A DNA stretch of 64,000 nt. It comes from Chytridium lagenaria (Eukaryota > Chytridiomycota > Chytridiomycetes > Chytridiales > Chytridiaceae). Positions within the stretch are counted from its first letter, which is position 1. Each line of letters opens with the position of its first letter. Both the position numbers and the translations under genes were made by a program. The stretch spans positions 434,001 through 498,000 of the forward strand of contig JAHLKC010000004.1 of the NCBI GenBank assembly GCA_025449115.1, read 5' to 3'. The notes beneath the pieces were generated by a model, which was not told the DNA's origin, did no database searches, and saw only the letters and a list, made by a program, of their open reading frames with translations. Positions 11,048-23,700 of the stretch are shown piece after piece.

Positions 11048-12239
11048 TCAAAGAGCATGACGACGAGAGATATTCATTGTGATGAACGTACTGATGCGAG
11101 GACCAGGGCGGCTTCTTCTTCGTCTTTTGAGAGCGTTGTAGTGAATTTGCGTTTCTTTGGGGGTACGATGATGGGGAAGGAGGGTTGGCGTTTGGATGGG
11201 GCGGGGAGGGAGGTTGGAGGTGGGGAGGTTGGGGGCGTTGAGGGACGGTAGATGGTTGAAGGGACGGGAGGTGGTGGAGGGGAGGAAGACTGTGGTCATA
11301 TAGGCGGAGGCGGAGGAAGCTTGGGATTCACGAGCGTGGACTTTTTCAATGTGGGACTGGAAAGAAGGAAGAAAGGGTTTAAGATTTCAACGTTGGAGTA
11401 AAGCAAAAGAAAGCAAAAGAAGAAACATACCTTGAGGTTTCCCAATTGCGAAAAAGCCTTTTCACAAAGGTTGCAACTGAACCGTTTGACGTTTAAATGG
11501 AGTTTCGTGAGTTCTCAAATTCCCCATCTGTGAAAAGGATTTTGTGCAATCGGGGTACTCGCATTTGAAGGGCTTGTCGCCCGTGTGTCGACGTTCGTGG
11601 GTCTTGAGGTTACCCTTTTGGTTGAATGTTTTGTGACAGATGCGACATTCGTAGGGGCGTTCACCCGTGTGACGACGTTCGTGGATGGAGAGATGGACGA
11701 GCTGGATGGAGAAGAAAAAGGAATGGGCTGTGAATAAACACGTCTTTGCGGGGAATGAAAATGGCGTGAAATAAACTATATAAATTAAAAAAGAAAGAAA
11801 GAAAGAGGTGGGAAAGATTTATAAATACCTGTACAAAGAGTTGCCCGCAAAAAGAACATTCGAAACGTCGCCCATCGACTCCTGTGACGGTTTTTCTTCG
11901 GGCTAAAGGATCTTGAGAGATCATGATGTGGGCAGCGACGGTTTCGATTGTTCCTGCGCCTTTGACACCTTGACCGTTGATGAGGGGATGGTCTTCTGTG
12001 TCCGAGTCTGGTGTTGGGGTCGGGTGGTGACGCGTTGAGCGACGTGGAGGTGGAGAGGTTTGGTCTGGGCAGAGGATGGAGGAGATGGAGATGCGAGGGG
12101 TAGGATGCGGATCAGAGTGGGGAGGTGGCGAGGGCAGGGAGGGGTATTGTTGAGTGTCATTGATGGTGGGGAGGTGGTATGGAGTGTTGACGGTGTGGTG
12201 GTGGTGGTGGTAGGAAGTGGTGGCACTCATGGGAGGCAT
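11048..12239 (-). CDS. C2H2 zinc-finger transcription regulator (four fingers)
   Basis: Start chosen at ATG 12239 (MPPMSATTSYHHHHH), since upstream is simple-sequence DNA. Introns at 11702-11828 and 11357-11430. Four C2H2 fingers in a row: FECSFCGQLFVQ(intron)LVHLSIHERRH, YECRICHKTFNQ..HERRH, FKCEYPDCTKSFSQ..H and FSCNLCEKAFSQ..HIEKVH, joined by TGERP/TGDKP-type linkers. The first intron interrupts finger 1 and the second finger 4. Fingers 3 and 4 are out of frame by one or two A in the AAA near 11502; restoring it gives a normal H-x3-H. The N-terminal half is a Pro/Ser/His-rich tail; the C-terminus is basic with a KRRRRS patch. Sequence-specific DNA binding is inferred from the family. Confidence 0.8.
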
Positions 12240-13202
12240 ATGATGATGGTCGACTTGCAATGAATGAATGGGAATGCGTATCTGCAGGTAGAGTAGAGTA
12301 TAAAGTAGTGGTAGTAGCTGGATGATGATGGATGGATGATGGTGATGATGGATGATGGATGATGGATGAATGAATGAATGAATGAATGAAAAGGGATGGT
12401 GTGATGGTTCACCAGTATTTAAGTATTTATTTGCAAGCAAAGTGAGTATAAAAATGACTTGTATAAAATAAAATAACATTAAAATATAGGGGATAGAGCT
12501 CCGAGAGAGGAATAATAAACTCATTGAATAAAATAAATATTCAAATAAAATAAAATAAATAAAAAAGAAATATTAAAATAAAATAAAAAAGAAAGAAAGT
12601 ACTCTACATAGTGACAGACAGACAGACAGAGAGAGATGCCGAACAAGAGTAATGAATAGATGGGTGGTTGATCCCTATAATGAATGAATGAATAATGAAT
12701 GAATTCCATCCCATCTCATCCCCATTCCATCGGAACAAATTCATACAAACAAGGCTTGGAGAACACTTACTTGCTTATAGGGATGTTTGAACCAATCGGA
12801 ATGCTATATTTTATTGACAATTCCATCACGAATTGGTAAGTGAATAAATAAATAAATAAAAAGTCTTCGGAATCAATTATTTATCCAATCATAATGATCT
12901 CACTCATCATTAATACTTCACAGGGTTGTTACCTTCCTAATATGTATATTTACTATCAATAGGTATTATTAGTTATTTATTGCAAGTCAAACTACTAATA
13001 AATAAAATATCAGATTGATTCAAACTCCGATATGTAAATTAACAATAGTAATAAATAAATAAATAAATAAAAAGGGTTCTTTTGTTTACACGTCAAAGCC
13101 ACAGCCATCCACCACCCCCCATCAAGCAAACAAAAAGAAAACCGGCATCTTTGGCTCCAATAAACAAACACCCAACACGCACACACACTCACACAAAACA
13201 AC
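12240..13202. other. Divergent intergenic region with simple repeats
   Basis: 963 bp of AT-rich DNA with several microsatellites: GATG/ATGG/AATG repeats at about 12320-12390, AATAA-type repeats near 12540-12590, GACA near 12610, and AAAT repeats near 12840 and 13050. It separates the zinc-finger gene from the divergent gene at 13203. No gene seen. Confidence 0.6.
12320..12390. repeat. GATG/AATG microsatellite
   Basis: Imperfect tandem GATG, GGAT and AATG units, ending in several perfect AATG copies. It lies just upstream of the chosen start of the zinc-finger gene, where its translation falsely extends that frame. Confidence 0.85.
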
Positions 13203-16200
13203 ATGTCACATCCCGAACTCCATTGGCATGAGGTCGACCCGCAATACGAGGCTTTGCAATGGGAGATGGAGCAGGAACCCTCCGATGACAATGACAATGA
13301 TGATGATAGTGCTGATGATCCCGCGTTTTACGATAATGTGTTTTGGAGGGATCCCATCCCGAATATTGACTTTAATGAGAGTCGTCAGTGAATGTATCAC
13401 TGGCCAAGAAGAGATCTACTCGACGACGGATAAAAAGAGGCAGAGAATGTGGGGTCCACGGCGGCTCTGGTTAATAAGGTGGTTGCTGTTGCGACAGAGA
13501 GGGCGACGGTTGTGGATGCAGGTGTTCCGACATTGAATGGGAATCCCGGATCCGGGAACACTACCACCATCATTCATGTGCATCATTATTATCCGGCTCC
13601 TATTGCGGCACCAGTAAGCCTCCACCTCCACCAGTACAGGCTGTTACGGTATCCAATGAGGTGACCTAAAGGTGGAACCTCAGCCTCCATCATCGACTTT
13701 AGTAGAATCTACCACCATCCTCAATACCTTCATTACTCAAACACCATCACCAAACCCCCCACCCAAAGATACTCCCACAGTCCCTCGCGTTGTTTTAGTG
13801 GTAAGTTATTTAATCGCTTTTTTTAAAAAATACAAAAAAAAAAAAAGAAACAAAAAACTAAAACACTGCCCCTACCCATTTCCAAGCCATTCGAAGATTC
13901 ATGGGTGACAAAAGAAGAGCACGCTCGTCTCACCCATCAACGCGAGCTCGAAGCCCGTGACAAAGATCTCATAGCAGAACGTGAACGTGTTCAACATCTC
14001 CAACACACTGTTAATGCGCAAAAGAGGGCCATCATGGAGCTTCAATCCACTTCCACACCTTTGCAACCACCTCCTCGTCAGCACTCTGCATATCAAGCGC
14101 CAAGCATGATCGCGCCAATATCTATCCAGGATATTGGACCAATCTCCACGGTGCCGCCAGCAGCTGCCCAGACAGGGTATGGAAGAGCAGGGATGGATGG
14201 CCTGAACTCGTCAGCTCCCCTCCATATTACAACGTCTCAACAGAGGGGCTTCATACCAATCGAGTATACTTCAAATGCACATCAACAACCCATCGTAACA
14301 TCCCCTACTACCGTCATAAACAACGTTATTCAAGTCCCACCACACCCCGCTCCACCGGCTTTCTTTTCTCAAGGCCCCCCTCACTACCCCTCCCCACCAG
14401 CAATGCAACGTGGCAATCATCAATTCATCTCATCTTATTCGCCAGCAACCTCCCCATCCTCCCAAACCCCGCCATAACCCCCATCACCGAATCCACCTCA
14501 ACCCGATCCACCATCCTCTCCCCACCTCTCTCCCAAAGCCCCATTCAACAACGTCTCCAAGACCCCCCTTTATGGACCCGCACCAACACCGACACCATCC
14601 TCTCCACCCCTCTCTCCCTCACAACGTCCGAAGCAACCCTAAACCTCCAGGAAAGCCTCGACGATCTCCTCTCTGATAAAAAACCACGCGTCTCAAAACA
14701 ACGGGATTCAGTCGACGTCTCCATGTCAACGTTACGTCATCGCGTGCAAAGTCTGCTTACGTTATCACCGGAATCCGGGACGACGGATCCCAAGAAAAAG
14801 ACGGGGGATAAAGAGGTGTTTGGCAAAGATACGTCGAATATTTCGAAAACCATCACAAGATTTTTCAGGTACTTTAATCTGGCGAGATCTGTCGCGACTT
14901 GTACGTTTTCCGTGTACACAACCGTCAAGCAGATCACATGAGTACGTTACCCATTCTTTTTTATTCCTATCATCAATCTTTGATAACCAATTTCTGTCGT
15001 AGCCCGTTTACGATCGCGTTGAAGGCCCAGGGATTAATGATTGCACTCATATTCTTTAATATCTTGGATGTAGTTGTATCCTTCATCAAGGCTTTCCCAA
15101 AAGTCCTTTGGTTTTTCTGGAAAGTCAAAGATGTGAGGAGGCTTCTTTCAATTTTCATTTTCAATTTAACTTCTATATTTACTAATTTATTTAATTGCAG
15201 TGGGATCCACTCATTAAAATATATAGGTACAAAAAAACCCCGGTCTTGTTTTACCCTTTGATTTAACGCGATGTTGGTTTTTTTCTTCTAGCATCTGGGC
15301 TGTCATCGCCGACCACGAACTCCTCACAGACATTGGACCTGTCCTGATCAACGTCATCCTAAAAGTACACTCCTTCATCCTCTTTGTTCTCAAATCTAAC
15401 ATAACTCAGATCTACACCTACCGTCTTGACGAAATCAAAGCCAATCCAAACGCTCAAAGCACAATATGTAACCTTCCCCGCCCTTTTCGCCGCCGCTAAA
15501 TATTCATTCCACTTTTAGTTTCTACAAAAGTCTCACTCGATAATTTCAATGACCCAGAGTTAAACAATTACGTCCAACTCATCATGTTTGGTAAGAGTGC
15601 TGAAGAGTGTCATCTTTTCTCTGACATTTACATTTCAAGGCATAACCACCCTCTACCTCATCCTCTTCCACGCCGGCCGTCTTTTCCGCGTCCTCGCATT
15701 CGACAAAAAGGCCCCTATCCTCGCCACCCTCGTTGTCCTAAAAACCCTTCTCCTCTGCTGGGACATCCTCACCAACAGGTACACACAACCCTCCGTAAAA
15801 CTATCACACTAACCCCCCATCCAGCCTTCTCCTCTACGAAGTCCTCGTCAGCCGCGGTCTCACCCTCTTCCACCACTCCCACACCACAAACTTCATGCTC
15901 TCCGTCGCCATCCCTCCCCCTCGTCACCCTCACCACAAACGCCCTCCTCAATCTTCCTCTTCACTACTTCTTCCTGAGAATGCAGTTGACGGGGATCGCG
16001 GAAACGGCGGCAGGTCGAGCGGCGATTGCAGGGGGTTCCAATGCGGCACTGGCAGCGAGAGAGGTTATAAAAGAGGTGGAAGGAGTACATTGGATGAGGG
16101 TATTTTGGTCCGCGTTACGAAAAACGTTCCATCCATTGATATCAGTAAGACCCATTTCCTTCCCAACCTTTTTCATTTTTCATCACAATTAAAAAACTAT

Positions 16201-16559
16201 ATTTGTAGGCTATATTTGGAACATACGCCATCTACGCTCTCTCTGCTCTCCTCTCTGTTCTCACCGACCTTCGCTACCTCGACCCCTCGGCAGGTCTCAG
16301 CGGCAACGCGGGTCTCTTTCTCCCAGACTCCACCTTTTTCGGATGGTCGTCAACGAACGCGACCACTGCGACGGTGGATCGACGTAACATTGTATCAGGG
16401 ATCGTGTGGATCAATGTTGTAGCGAATTACGCGGTGGGCGCTGTGGCTGGGGTTGCGTATTGGGTGTTTGGGGTTTTGGCGCCAGGGGTTTTGGGTGGGG
16501 TTAGAGGGGTGAAATGGTTTGAGAGAAGGGTGTCAAGGAATGGGAAAGGAGATGCGTGA
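13203..16559 (+). CDS. Uncharacterised polytopic membrane protein with coiled-coil N-terminal half
   Basis: No family recognised. ATG 13203 opens an acidic N-terminus (EPSDDNDNDDDSADDP). After introns near 13389-13440 and 13800-13889 comes a coiled coil (EEHARLTHQRELEARDKD, RERVQHLQHTV), then a long Pro/Ser/Gln-rich tract. From about 14720 the protein becomes membrane-embedded, with small exons and 40-70 nt introns. Helical segments include LMIALIFFNILDVVVSF, ITTLYLILFHAGRLF, LVTLTTNALLNLPLHYFF, AIFGTYAIYALSALLSVL and VWINVVANYAVGAVAGVAY, with a basic tail FERRVSRNGKGDA. One-base breaks at C-runs near 13620, 13667, 14470 and 15910 need correction. It could be two genes split near 14700, but the frame before 14720 runs straight in. 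Confidence 0.55.
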
Positions 16560-17135
16560 TGGTAAAGAGGGTTTATGGTTTTGGTTTCCTTTTTTTTTTT
16601 TTTTTTTTTTTTTTTGGTTAAGGTTTGAAGGAGAAGTGTTGTTGTTGTGTTTTTCTTCGACTTTTGTGAATATTTTTGTTTTTGCGGTTATAGTTTAGGT
16701 GAATTCCATTGCATTAAATTATGAGTTGTTCAACAGGAATTAAAAAAAGAGGGATTACGAAGTAAAATAATAAGATGCTACCAGAAATAGTGGTATAGAA
16801 CAACGTATTAGCCCTTAAGAACCAAAAACATATTATTGATATAAAAAGATTGTAAAGATTATATTTTTAGCTCGTAAGTATAATACACCACATTCAAAGG
16901 GTCGCTAATGTACAATACAGTCCCATACCATATTAACAACTTCGGTCTTGAACCTTCCTCGACGCTAACAATAAAAAAGGTCGGCATCGACCCGCAACAC
17001 AATAAAAAACGTATCACATATATGTATTTAACTTATTCGACGTTCAAAAGTCGAGAAAAACATTAAAAATCGAGGGGTTTGAAAAAACAGGGAATGAAGA
17101 AAGAGCATAAGGGGGGCATAAAAAAATAGTGGGGA
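16560..17135. other. Gap between convergent genes, with poly(T) tract
   Basis: 576 bp between convergent stops, including 26 consecutive T at 16590-16615. Likely 3' UTRs of both genes. No ORF of note. Confidence 0.6.
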
Positions 17136-17585
17136 TCAAGCTCCAAAGTTAGGGAAACAATCCTTCACAGTCTTTCCAGAATGCTAAAAAAAGAGGACGT
17201 AGAAGGTCAGATTCGCTATCCATCCCCTCCTCCACATGTTCACAAACCTTGCTTTCAATATGTTCCTGAAGAGCCTATCCAAATAAAAGTTCGTCAAAAA
17301 CATGATCCACTTCAACCAAAAGAAAACGTTCACCCCCACCTTTTCTCGAATCGTCAACAAGAACGTTTGCCGGCAAACCGTGCAGATGATGTTCTTTGCG
17401 GCTTCATTCTAACAATACTTTTAGAACTTGGCAATTGGGGGAGAGTGTGTGTACTCACAACTTTAAGCTGGGACTTGGCTTCCTTCACTTGACCGTCTTT
17501 TCTGTCTCTGCGGGTGGCGGCTTTGGCTCCCTGAAGAAGCGGTTAGAATGGGCTTGGGTGTATGAAGTCGGTTTACGTTTCCCAT
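17136..17585 (-). CDS. Small C2H2-type zinc-binding protein (At2g23090-like), 74 residues in five exons
   Basis: Exons, high to low: 17577-17585 (9 nt: ATG GGA AAC), 17459-17530, 17340-17408, 17248-17274 and 17136-17183. They total 225 nt, read without a break, and every intron is GT..AG (46-65 nt). The protein starts MGNGAKAATRRDRKDG, continues AAKNIICTVCRQTFL, then LQEHIESKHSGKTVKDCFP. The finger is C-x2-C..H-x4-H (ICTVC, EHIESKH), and the basic N-terminus plus finger match the small eukaryotic zinc-binding family typified by Arabidopsis At2g23090. The biochemical role of the family is not well defined. Individual exons are too short to stand out as ORFs; the exact exon sum and family match make the call strong. 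Confidence 0.85.
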
Positions 17586-17993
17586 GATGGTTTTGAGGTT
17601 GTCGAGAAGAAAGAAAAAATAAATTTGTCTGTTAAAGGAGACACGTTCTTATGATGGGTGAGCCCCATCAAGTGGATACCAAACAGTAAGCCGTGGTCGA
17701 ACTCCAGACTTTGGTGTTTGTACGAAATGAGGCTAATTCTAAGTTTTCGCAGCACCCATATCTCAACTCCAACACTCGTAATGTTGGCTTGCATCTGTTA
17801 TTCCTATTTCCTTTTATGGAAAGATAGAGCAGCCTTTCTCACCTAGACATTTGAAAAAAATAATGACTCTTTTTTATGAATTGGATCTAATAGCATACGA
17901 GTCTATTTTTAAACTGTAACGACAAAACTAACAACGTCCATAGAATATACGTCAAAAGAGGCTTGTACTATTCGACTATCGCAATCCCACCCT
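17586..17993. other. Short intergenic/promoter region
   Basis: 408 bp between the stop of the AXDND1-like gene (17994) and the start of the small zinc-finger gene (17585), both on the minus strand. A TATAAAG-like element lies on the minus strand near 17993-17999. No coding seen. Confidence 0.45.
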
Positions 17994-20659
17994 TTATACA
18001 TGATGGCTGTCTTTATCACCGTGAAGTTTCTCTGCGTTTCTTCTTTCAAGCATGAGAAGACGGCGTGCAACCGCAATCCAGCTTTCGCTCAAAGCACTAA
18101 AAACCATAAAGATGAGCTTTTGAATAAAAAAAGAAAGAGGTATGGCCGAGCACTCACGTCACGACTGCTCTAAGGTCTCTGTTGTCATCACCAATCATCT
18201 CGAGGTCGGAAGAATCACGCATCAGATTGATGTTGAAGGATATGAGCTACGGAGAAAAGCGTGTGAGAAGAAAAAAAATGGGGAAGGTCTAGTGAAGGAA
18301 AGAGGGGGGTTTACCTCTTGGTGAAGTTGATGGAAATCATGATCCCAGCTATCATTTGGTTTTTCACGTCCGCCTTTCACTAAAAGATTCACCATCCAGC
18401 TTATCATGGATGTGTGAAGTTTGAGGTTTTCTAAAAATGTGTGCCATGTTAATATGAAATTTTTAACGAATTTTAATTGTACCTTCGTTCCTCAGATCTG
18501 TGTCAGTGTTGAGTTGATCCATCAACCTCTTGACCCAATTCTCGACGTGTAATGGGATTTTGTGTTGCTCTTTCTCAGAAGAATTGGAAAGGGTTGCTTT
18601 TTAACAGAGTTAGACGGGGGTAGGAAAACAAATTTCGATGCTTACATGTTAATACCCCCGATTTGATCAATCCAATGACCGAGAGATTCCTTTAACTGCG
18701 TTCTTTCTGAGCCCGGTAAAGGCTTCTCAAAGTCACGAGCACTATACGTCGTGTACCTATTTAAAAAAGTAAACGAGATGAAACGCAATTCATGTCTAGC
18801 TGTACCTGTCCTCGAGCTGATTTTGTAAACTGATAACATGACTCGCAATACCATCTTCCCCCGAAATTCTCATCTCCATCTTATTTAACCATTCCTCAAT
18901 CTCTGTCCCCATATTAGTCAGCACCTCTGTCAAAGGCAAGTAATCTTTCGAGTTGGTGTTCTTTTCGTTCCTTCGCAACAACTTCAATCCAGCCTCTATC
19001 CATGCTTCTGTGACTTTTCGAATATACTGAATATCTTCTTGAAGGCTTAAATCACGGTCACTCGTGAATCTGATCGCAACGCTCGTGATGTTTTCAACCC
19101 ATCTCATGAGATGTTCAGCAAGGCTTTTGACGTCAAAGATGTGAAACATCTTCAACAACGGGTGTTCAATCTCAATAGGATCAACGGGATCGTTGGCGTT
19201 GAGGTTTTTAAGAACCATCTTCATATCACGTTGCATCTTGGTGAGGGTATTGATATTCACTAAATCTTCATCAACAACAGCCTGAGAAAGCTTGATGATC
19301 CGATTTCTCCAGTCATCAATCTTCTTCTCAATCCCCGTCAACTCCGTCTCATTGACTCCACTAATAATCACAATCATATGATTCGTCGCCCTCAACCTCG
19401 AATTCTCATGTTTCTGCAACAACATCAAATCCGTCATCCCATGCTCCTGTCCAATCCTCATAGCAAGCCCTGTGGCCGCTTCCACCCACATCCGTTTCTC
19501 ATGTTCAATCTGACGAACAGCTTCCTCAAGTCTATCCCTCTGCATTCTATACAATTTATGATACTCCTCCAATATTTCATCTGTGTTATCCGATTGCGTC
19601 AACACCGATACGAGCTTCTCTTGCGCGTCTTGTGCTTGCTTTGTCACCTCCACATCATGCTTTCGCACAGCCTCAAGCTCGCCCCAGAGATCCGATACCA
19701 CGTCTTTGGATCGCATCAGTTCTTCCGAAAGACGACGGTTGAGTTTTCTTTGAGCCACTAACTCTGTGTGGAGGTGACGGACGTGACGTGGGATCTTGGA
19801 GAACATGCTTCCATACCGTTTTCTTATCTCGGCTAGAACGTCACCCCTCTCGATCATGTTCACCGTGACTTGTCTGATAATCTCTTGAAATACAGCATCA
19901 TAGATCTTTTGCTCTTCTTGAATAATCGCGAGGAAGGCGTGCATCTCTGTCGGGTATTCTTGCTCCATGTCGCAACCAATGTCCTGCAAAAGAGCCACCA
20001 TTGTATGCTTAAGCAATGCAACCTCCTTCCTCGTGGTCGGTCGCAACGAAGGGAACTGCCCAGGAGGCTCCCCATCCCCATCATTACTCTAAATAAAGCC
20101 ACATCTATTAAAACTTGATAAAGTCTAATCCTTTCCTTACCTCGCTCTGAAGAGTCGTGACAAGCGCAAACTCCTCAGCCCGTACCCGACCCTTATCATC
20201 ACCCCTCGCAACCCCATTCGCATTCAAATCCGTCGCCCCATTCTTATCCGACAATGACTTTACAACCTTCCTTGCAGCATTCTGGTTCTGCGAACGATCC
20301 GAAACGTCATAAATAAACGCCAAATCTTCGGCAACCGTCGACTCTTTCTTTGTTAAATGTGACACCCTCTTTGATGTTGCTGGATGTGTGAAAGCGCTCT
20401 CTCGATTAGTCATCGGCACCGAAATCTTTGTAGGTGTTGACGCTGCTGGTGGTTCGGGAGGACCTGTCTCAGATGGTCTTCCTAACAGTATTTGGGAAAG
20501 ATCCTTGTCTGTGCTTCCTCTGGGTAAATTTGGTGGTGGTCCACCCCTCACTCTTGTGGAAAGGCGTCTCGCTGGGTTAGACCTTCCCAGCGTCACAGAC
20601 CTCTCCATGTCTGCCAGCTTCCCAACCTCCCCAAGGAGGTCAGTGGGGACGAACGCCAT
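17994..20659 (-). CDS. Axonemal dynein light chain domain protein (AXDND1-like)
   Basis: Motility gene of the flagellar axoneme. Start ATG 20659 (MAFVPTDLLGEVGKLADME). Exons: 20141-20659, 18806-20088, 18646-18756, 18483-18596, 18315-18430, 18158-18246 and 17994-18096. The N-terminal 170 residues are disordered. The domain follows: RPTTRKEVALLKHTMVALL, an acidic spacer, then FQEIIRQVTVNMIERGDVLA, the signature of the inner-arm dynein light chain (p28) domain. Long coiled coil covers most of the remainder. Length fits AXDND1, not the short p28 chains. One base is out of phase across the third intron (about 18600-18650); otherwise it reads through. Presence implies a flagellated stage. Role in dynein assembly is inferred from the family. 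Confidence 0.82.
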
Positions 20660-20746
20660 GACCTTGTCAGAAATATTGCAATGTATGTATTCGTTTTTTA
20701 TTTTTTTGATATGAATGATCGTCCGCAGCAATCTTCCCATCACAGA

Positions 20747-23700
20747 TCAAGGCATCTTTGCAGACTCGTCAGCCTCGGCAGCCTCTGTTACCACAGGCAC
20801 ACTCAAAACGTCATTTGAAGTAAGCATGGTGCGAAGTTGCTCAGTCTCAGTGTTGGTAGCAAGGCGAGATCGACGTGTTGGAGGTGTTGGTGGGACATCC
20901 ATGGATGGTTCAACTGAGGGAACCAACTCTGTAGACTCTGTTTTCGGTAAAGTCGAGCCATTAAATACTCCAGATATTGCGGGCTTTGCAGCTCCTAATG
21001 GTCGTGGACCCATCAGCTGTGACCTTCGATTCGGTCCAGGGCTAGAGGTATTCCTACTGTCAAAGCTTGTTTGAGACTTCAACGTGCCTACTGCGCTTGA
21101 ACTCGCCGAGGATTCTTGACTGATAGAACTTGATACAGTTCTCATAGTATTAAAAGTGGCAGGTGGTGGAGACATCAAATCTGATGGCGGCAGGGGCGTT
21201 GAGCGTGGACCATGAAGACGTTTTCTCTCTGCTTGCGGAGTTTTCTCCTGACGTTCCTGGCCAACCGTACTTGCCGGAGAAAATGGAAGCTGTGCCGGTG
21301 AGGGGGCGGGTTCCATATCGGGGCTTAAGGGCCATGACACATCGCCCGGAGTTCCTTGCCTCCCTGAAGACTCAGCACTAGGTCGGTCGATCGTTGAGGG
21401 TGCTGATTGAGGGGTGCCAGAGTTTTGCTTCTTTGGCGTAAGTCGCCTTCCAACTGTTGCAACAGTTTCTTGTACCTTTGAAATGGCAAGTGCGAGTGGT
21501 TTGGCAGAGATCTTTTGAGTCCACTTAAGTTCCTCGTCAACCTGTGTTTCTGCATACTTGATTCCTTCTCGGGGCACAGAGCTTTGCTTTTCGAGTTTGA
21601 TGATCACAAGGAAGTACAAAATGGTGTACAGGACGAGAATAACGACCCATCCGAGAATGATGGTGAGTGAGATTCGAACCCAAGGTCGATAATTTCGTAC
21701 GTCAAAGTATTCTGGTGATGAATACGTTAAACATGAACACAATACAAAAGATTGTTTAACTTACCAGTTCCGTAAAACGAGTGTTGGCTTGGGTGTGTAA
21801 AGTAAACTACACACATACTCATCCACAAAACAAAAATAAAACTGATGGTTCGCCAACTACAGAATATTAGAACAAAGCCATAAGATTTCAGTCACTTACA
21901 AGTTTATGGGCGGACATAAGAAGAGCCGATTCTAATCTGGAAAAAGATCATAAAAGCCAGCACAAGCATAGCCATAACGCCACCTTAAACACAGCAATTA
22001 ATATTATTTTTAGAACGGACTATACTTACGCGCAGTGGATGACTCGGCTGTCGGAATTAGGGTATACAATAGAAGAATCGTGAGAGAAGCATTTTTGTTT
22101 AGAACTAAAACAGATTAGCATATTGTCAATAGACTGCGTATACCTTCCGAACGCGTCGTAAAACTTATGATACCCTCTTGTGGGCGTGGATCCTCAGCAG
22201 TCTTGAAAATAGTAAACACATAGTAACACTGTAATGCGTCGTCAGGCCATATTTAAATATTTTACTAAACCATGATATATCCAGAGATGGGCAGCCAAAG
22301 GTTAGGCTCCGGGAACCTTAAAACAGCCTTGCATCGATTTTCACGATCAACTACAGCTGCTGCTCTATTTATAGTGGCTTGTTCCTGGGTGGAAGCAGGA
22401 TTTGGCGGCCATAATGGTGCATATGATGAAGAGATGCAGCCAAGTGGGTCGACGAATGCACCGAGAATCTATAACGTATAAAATTGATAGACTGCGCTCT
22501 CACTTACAATCAGGTAGAACAGATTACATAAAGGCAAAAATACTAAAATCCAGTCCCCGAGATTATACGATATGCCATTTTTTTCAATTTGGGCTAGTTG
22601 CAAACAGAATTTCACGTCGAGAAGGAATGTAGCTAGAACGAAAAAACCAGCAAAGAAGAAGGACAAGAGTGGCGAACCACCATGATACGACAAATTGGAT
22701 GTTTGTAATACCTACAATAGATAACTTAGTGTGGTTTTTTTTTTTAAAAAAAAATCAGAAGTGTAGCACACCTTCGTGCTTAAGCTTGAATTAGGTATGC
22801 CGCAAGAACAATGTTGAAGAAACCCTGAACTGAAGATATGATACTGCTTCCAAGCGAATCCATCTGTCCGTTGAATGGCTGGTACAACGACTTTTGGAAA
22901 TCCTCATTTCTTAGAAGATCTCTATAAGGAAACGACGCGAGCTGAACAAATTCTGCCATAAGGATGAGAATTTGAACAAAGTTCATTGCGTCATCAAATC
23001 TTGTTGTACTGAGGTAGGATATGCTTCATCCGTCGAATATACTGGAACTCATCGTTGAAGTTATCATCTTCAGACGTTTTCTCGTTTGACTCGAGAGAAG
23101 TGGACCGTTCCTCCAAAGTAATTTCTGACGTATTATTCTCCACTTCATTTGAAATTCTCGCTTCTTGAGCAATATCATTCGCGGCAGATGGTTCAGCTCT
23201 GTTCCAAGGTGGGGGCGTGACAGATGCACAGCGGTGCTGTCGACTCGAGCAGTTTCAGCCATTATAAGCTGTGAATCGCGATTTAACCGAACTCTTGGTG
23301 GAAGAGCACGAGACTCGTTATCATCCGATGTCGATTGGACGTTAACATGGGGAGCAACGTAGGAACGAGCAGCAATCTTCTTGCGAAGCTCCGTCTTAAC
23401 GCGATAGTAGTCAATAATACGAGTACCAGGTATCCGTTGCAACCAATAAAGAACATAATGAATCCAGCTTGAGCTTGTGTCGTTGAAATAATTGGGACAG
23501 CAGTGTCTCCCCACCAGGCAGGGATAGTTTTCTTAGAAGCGATGGGCATGCTGAATCAACACGAACGAGACAAAGACGATGGCTAAGAATAGATAAGGCA
23601 GAAGAACCTGCCCCTTTGATAGTGCAATCTCCCGTTTGTCGATGGTGAATGTGACGAGCTGGGTTAGGATGAGCCAGAAGTTATTCCTCAGTGTTCGAAC

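Noticed and set aside
12240..12524. N-terminal extension of the zinc-finger protein
   Set aside because: The added residues are translated microsatellite (His/Ser/Ile runs) and the later ATG at 12239 gives a normal start.
21660..21690. GGTTCGAATCTCAC-like T-loop of a tRNA on the minus strand
   Set aside because: The flanking bases do not form a T-stem, there is no acceptor or anticodon arm, and the stretch encodes part of the membrane protein (VRISLTIILGW).
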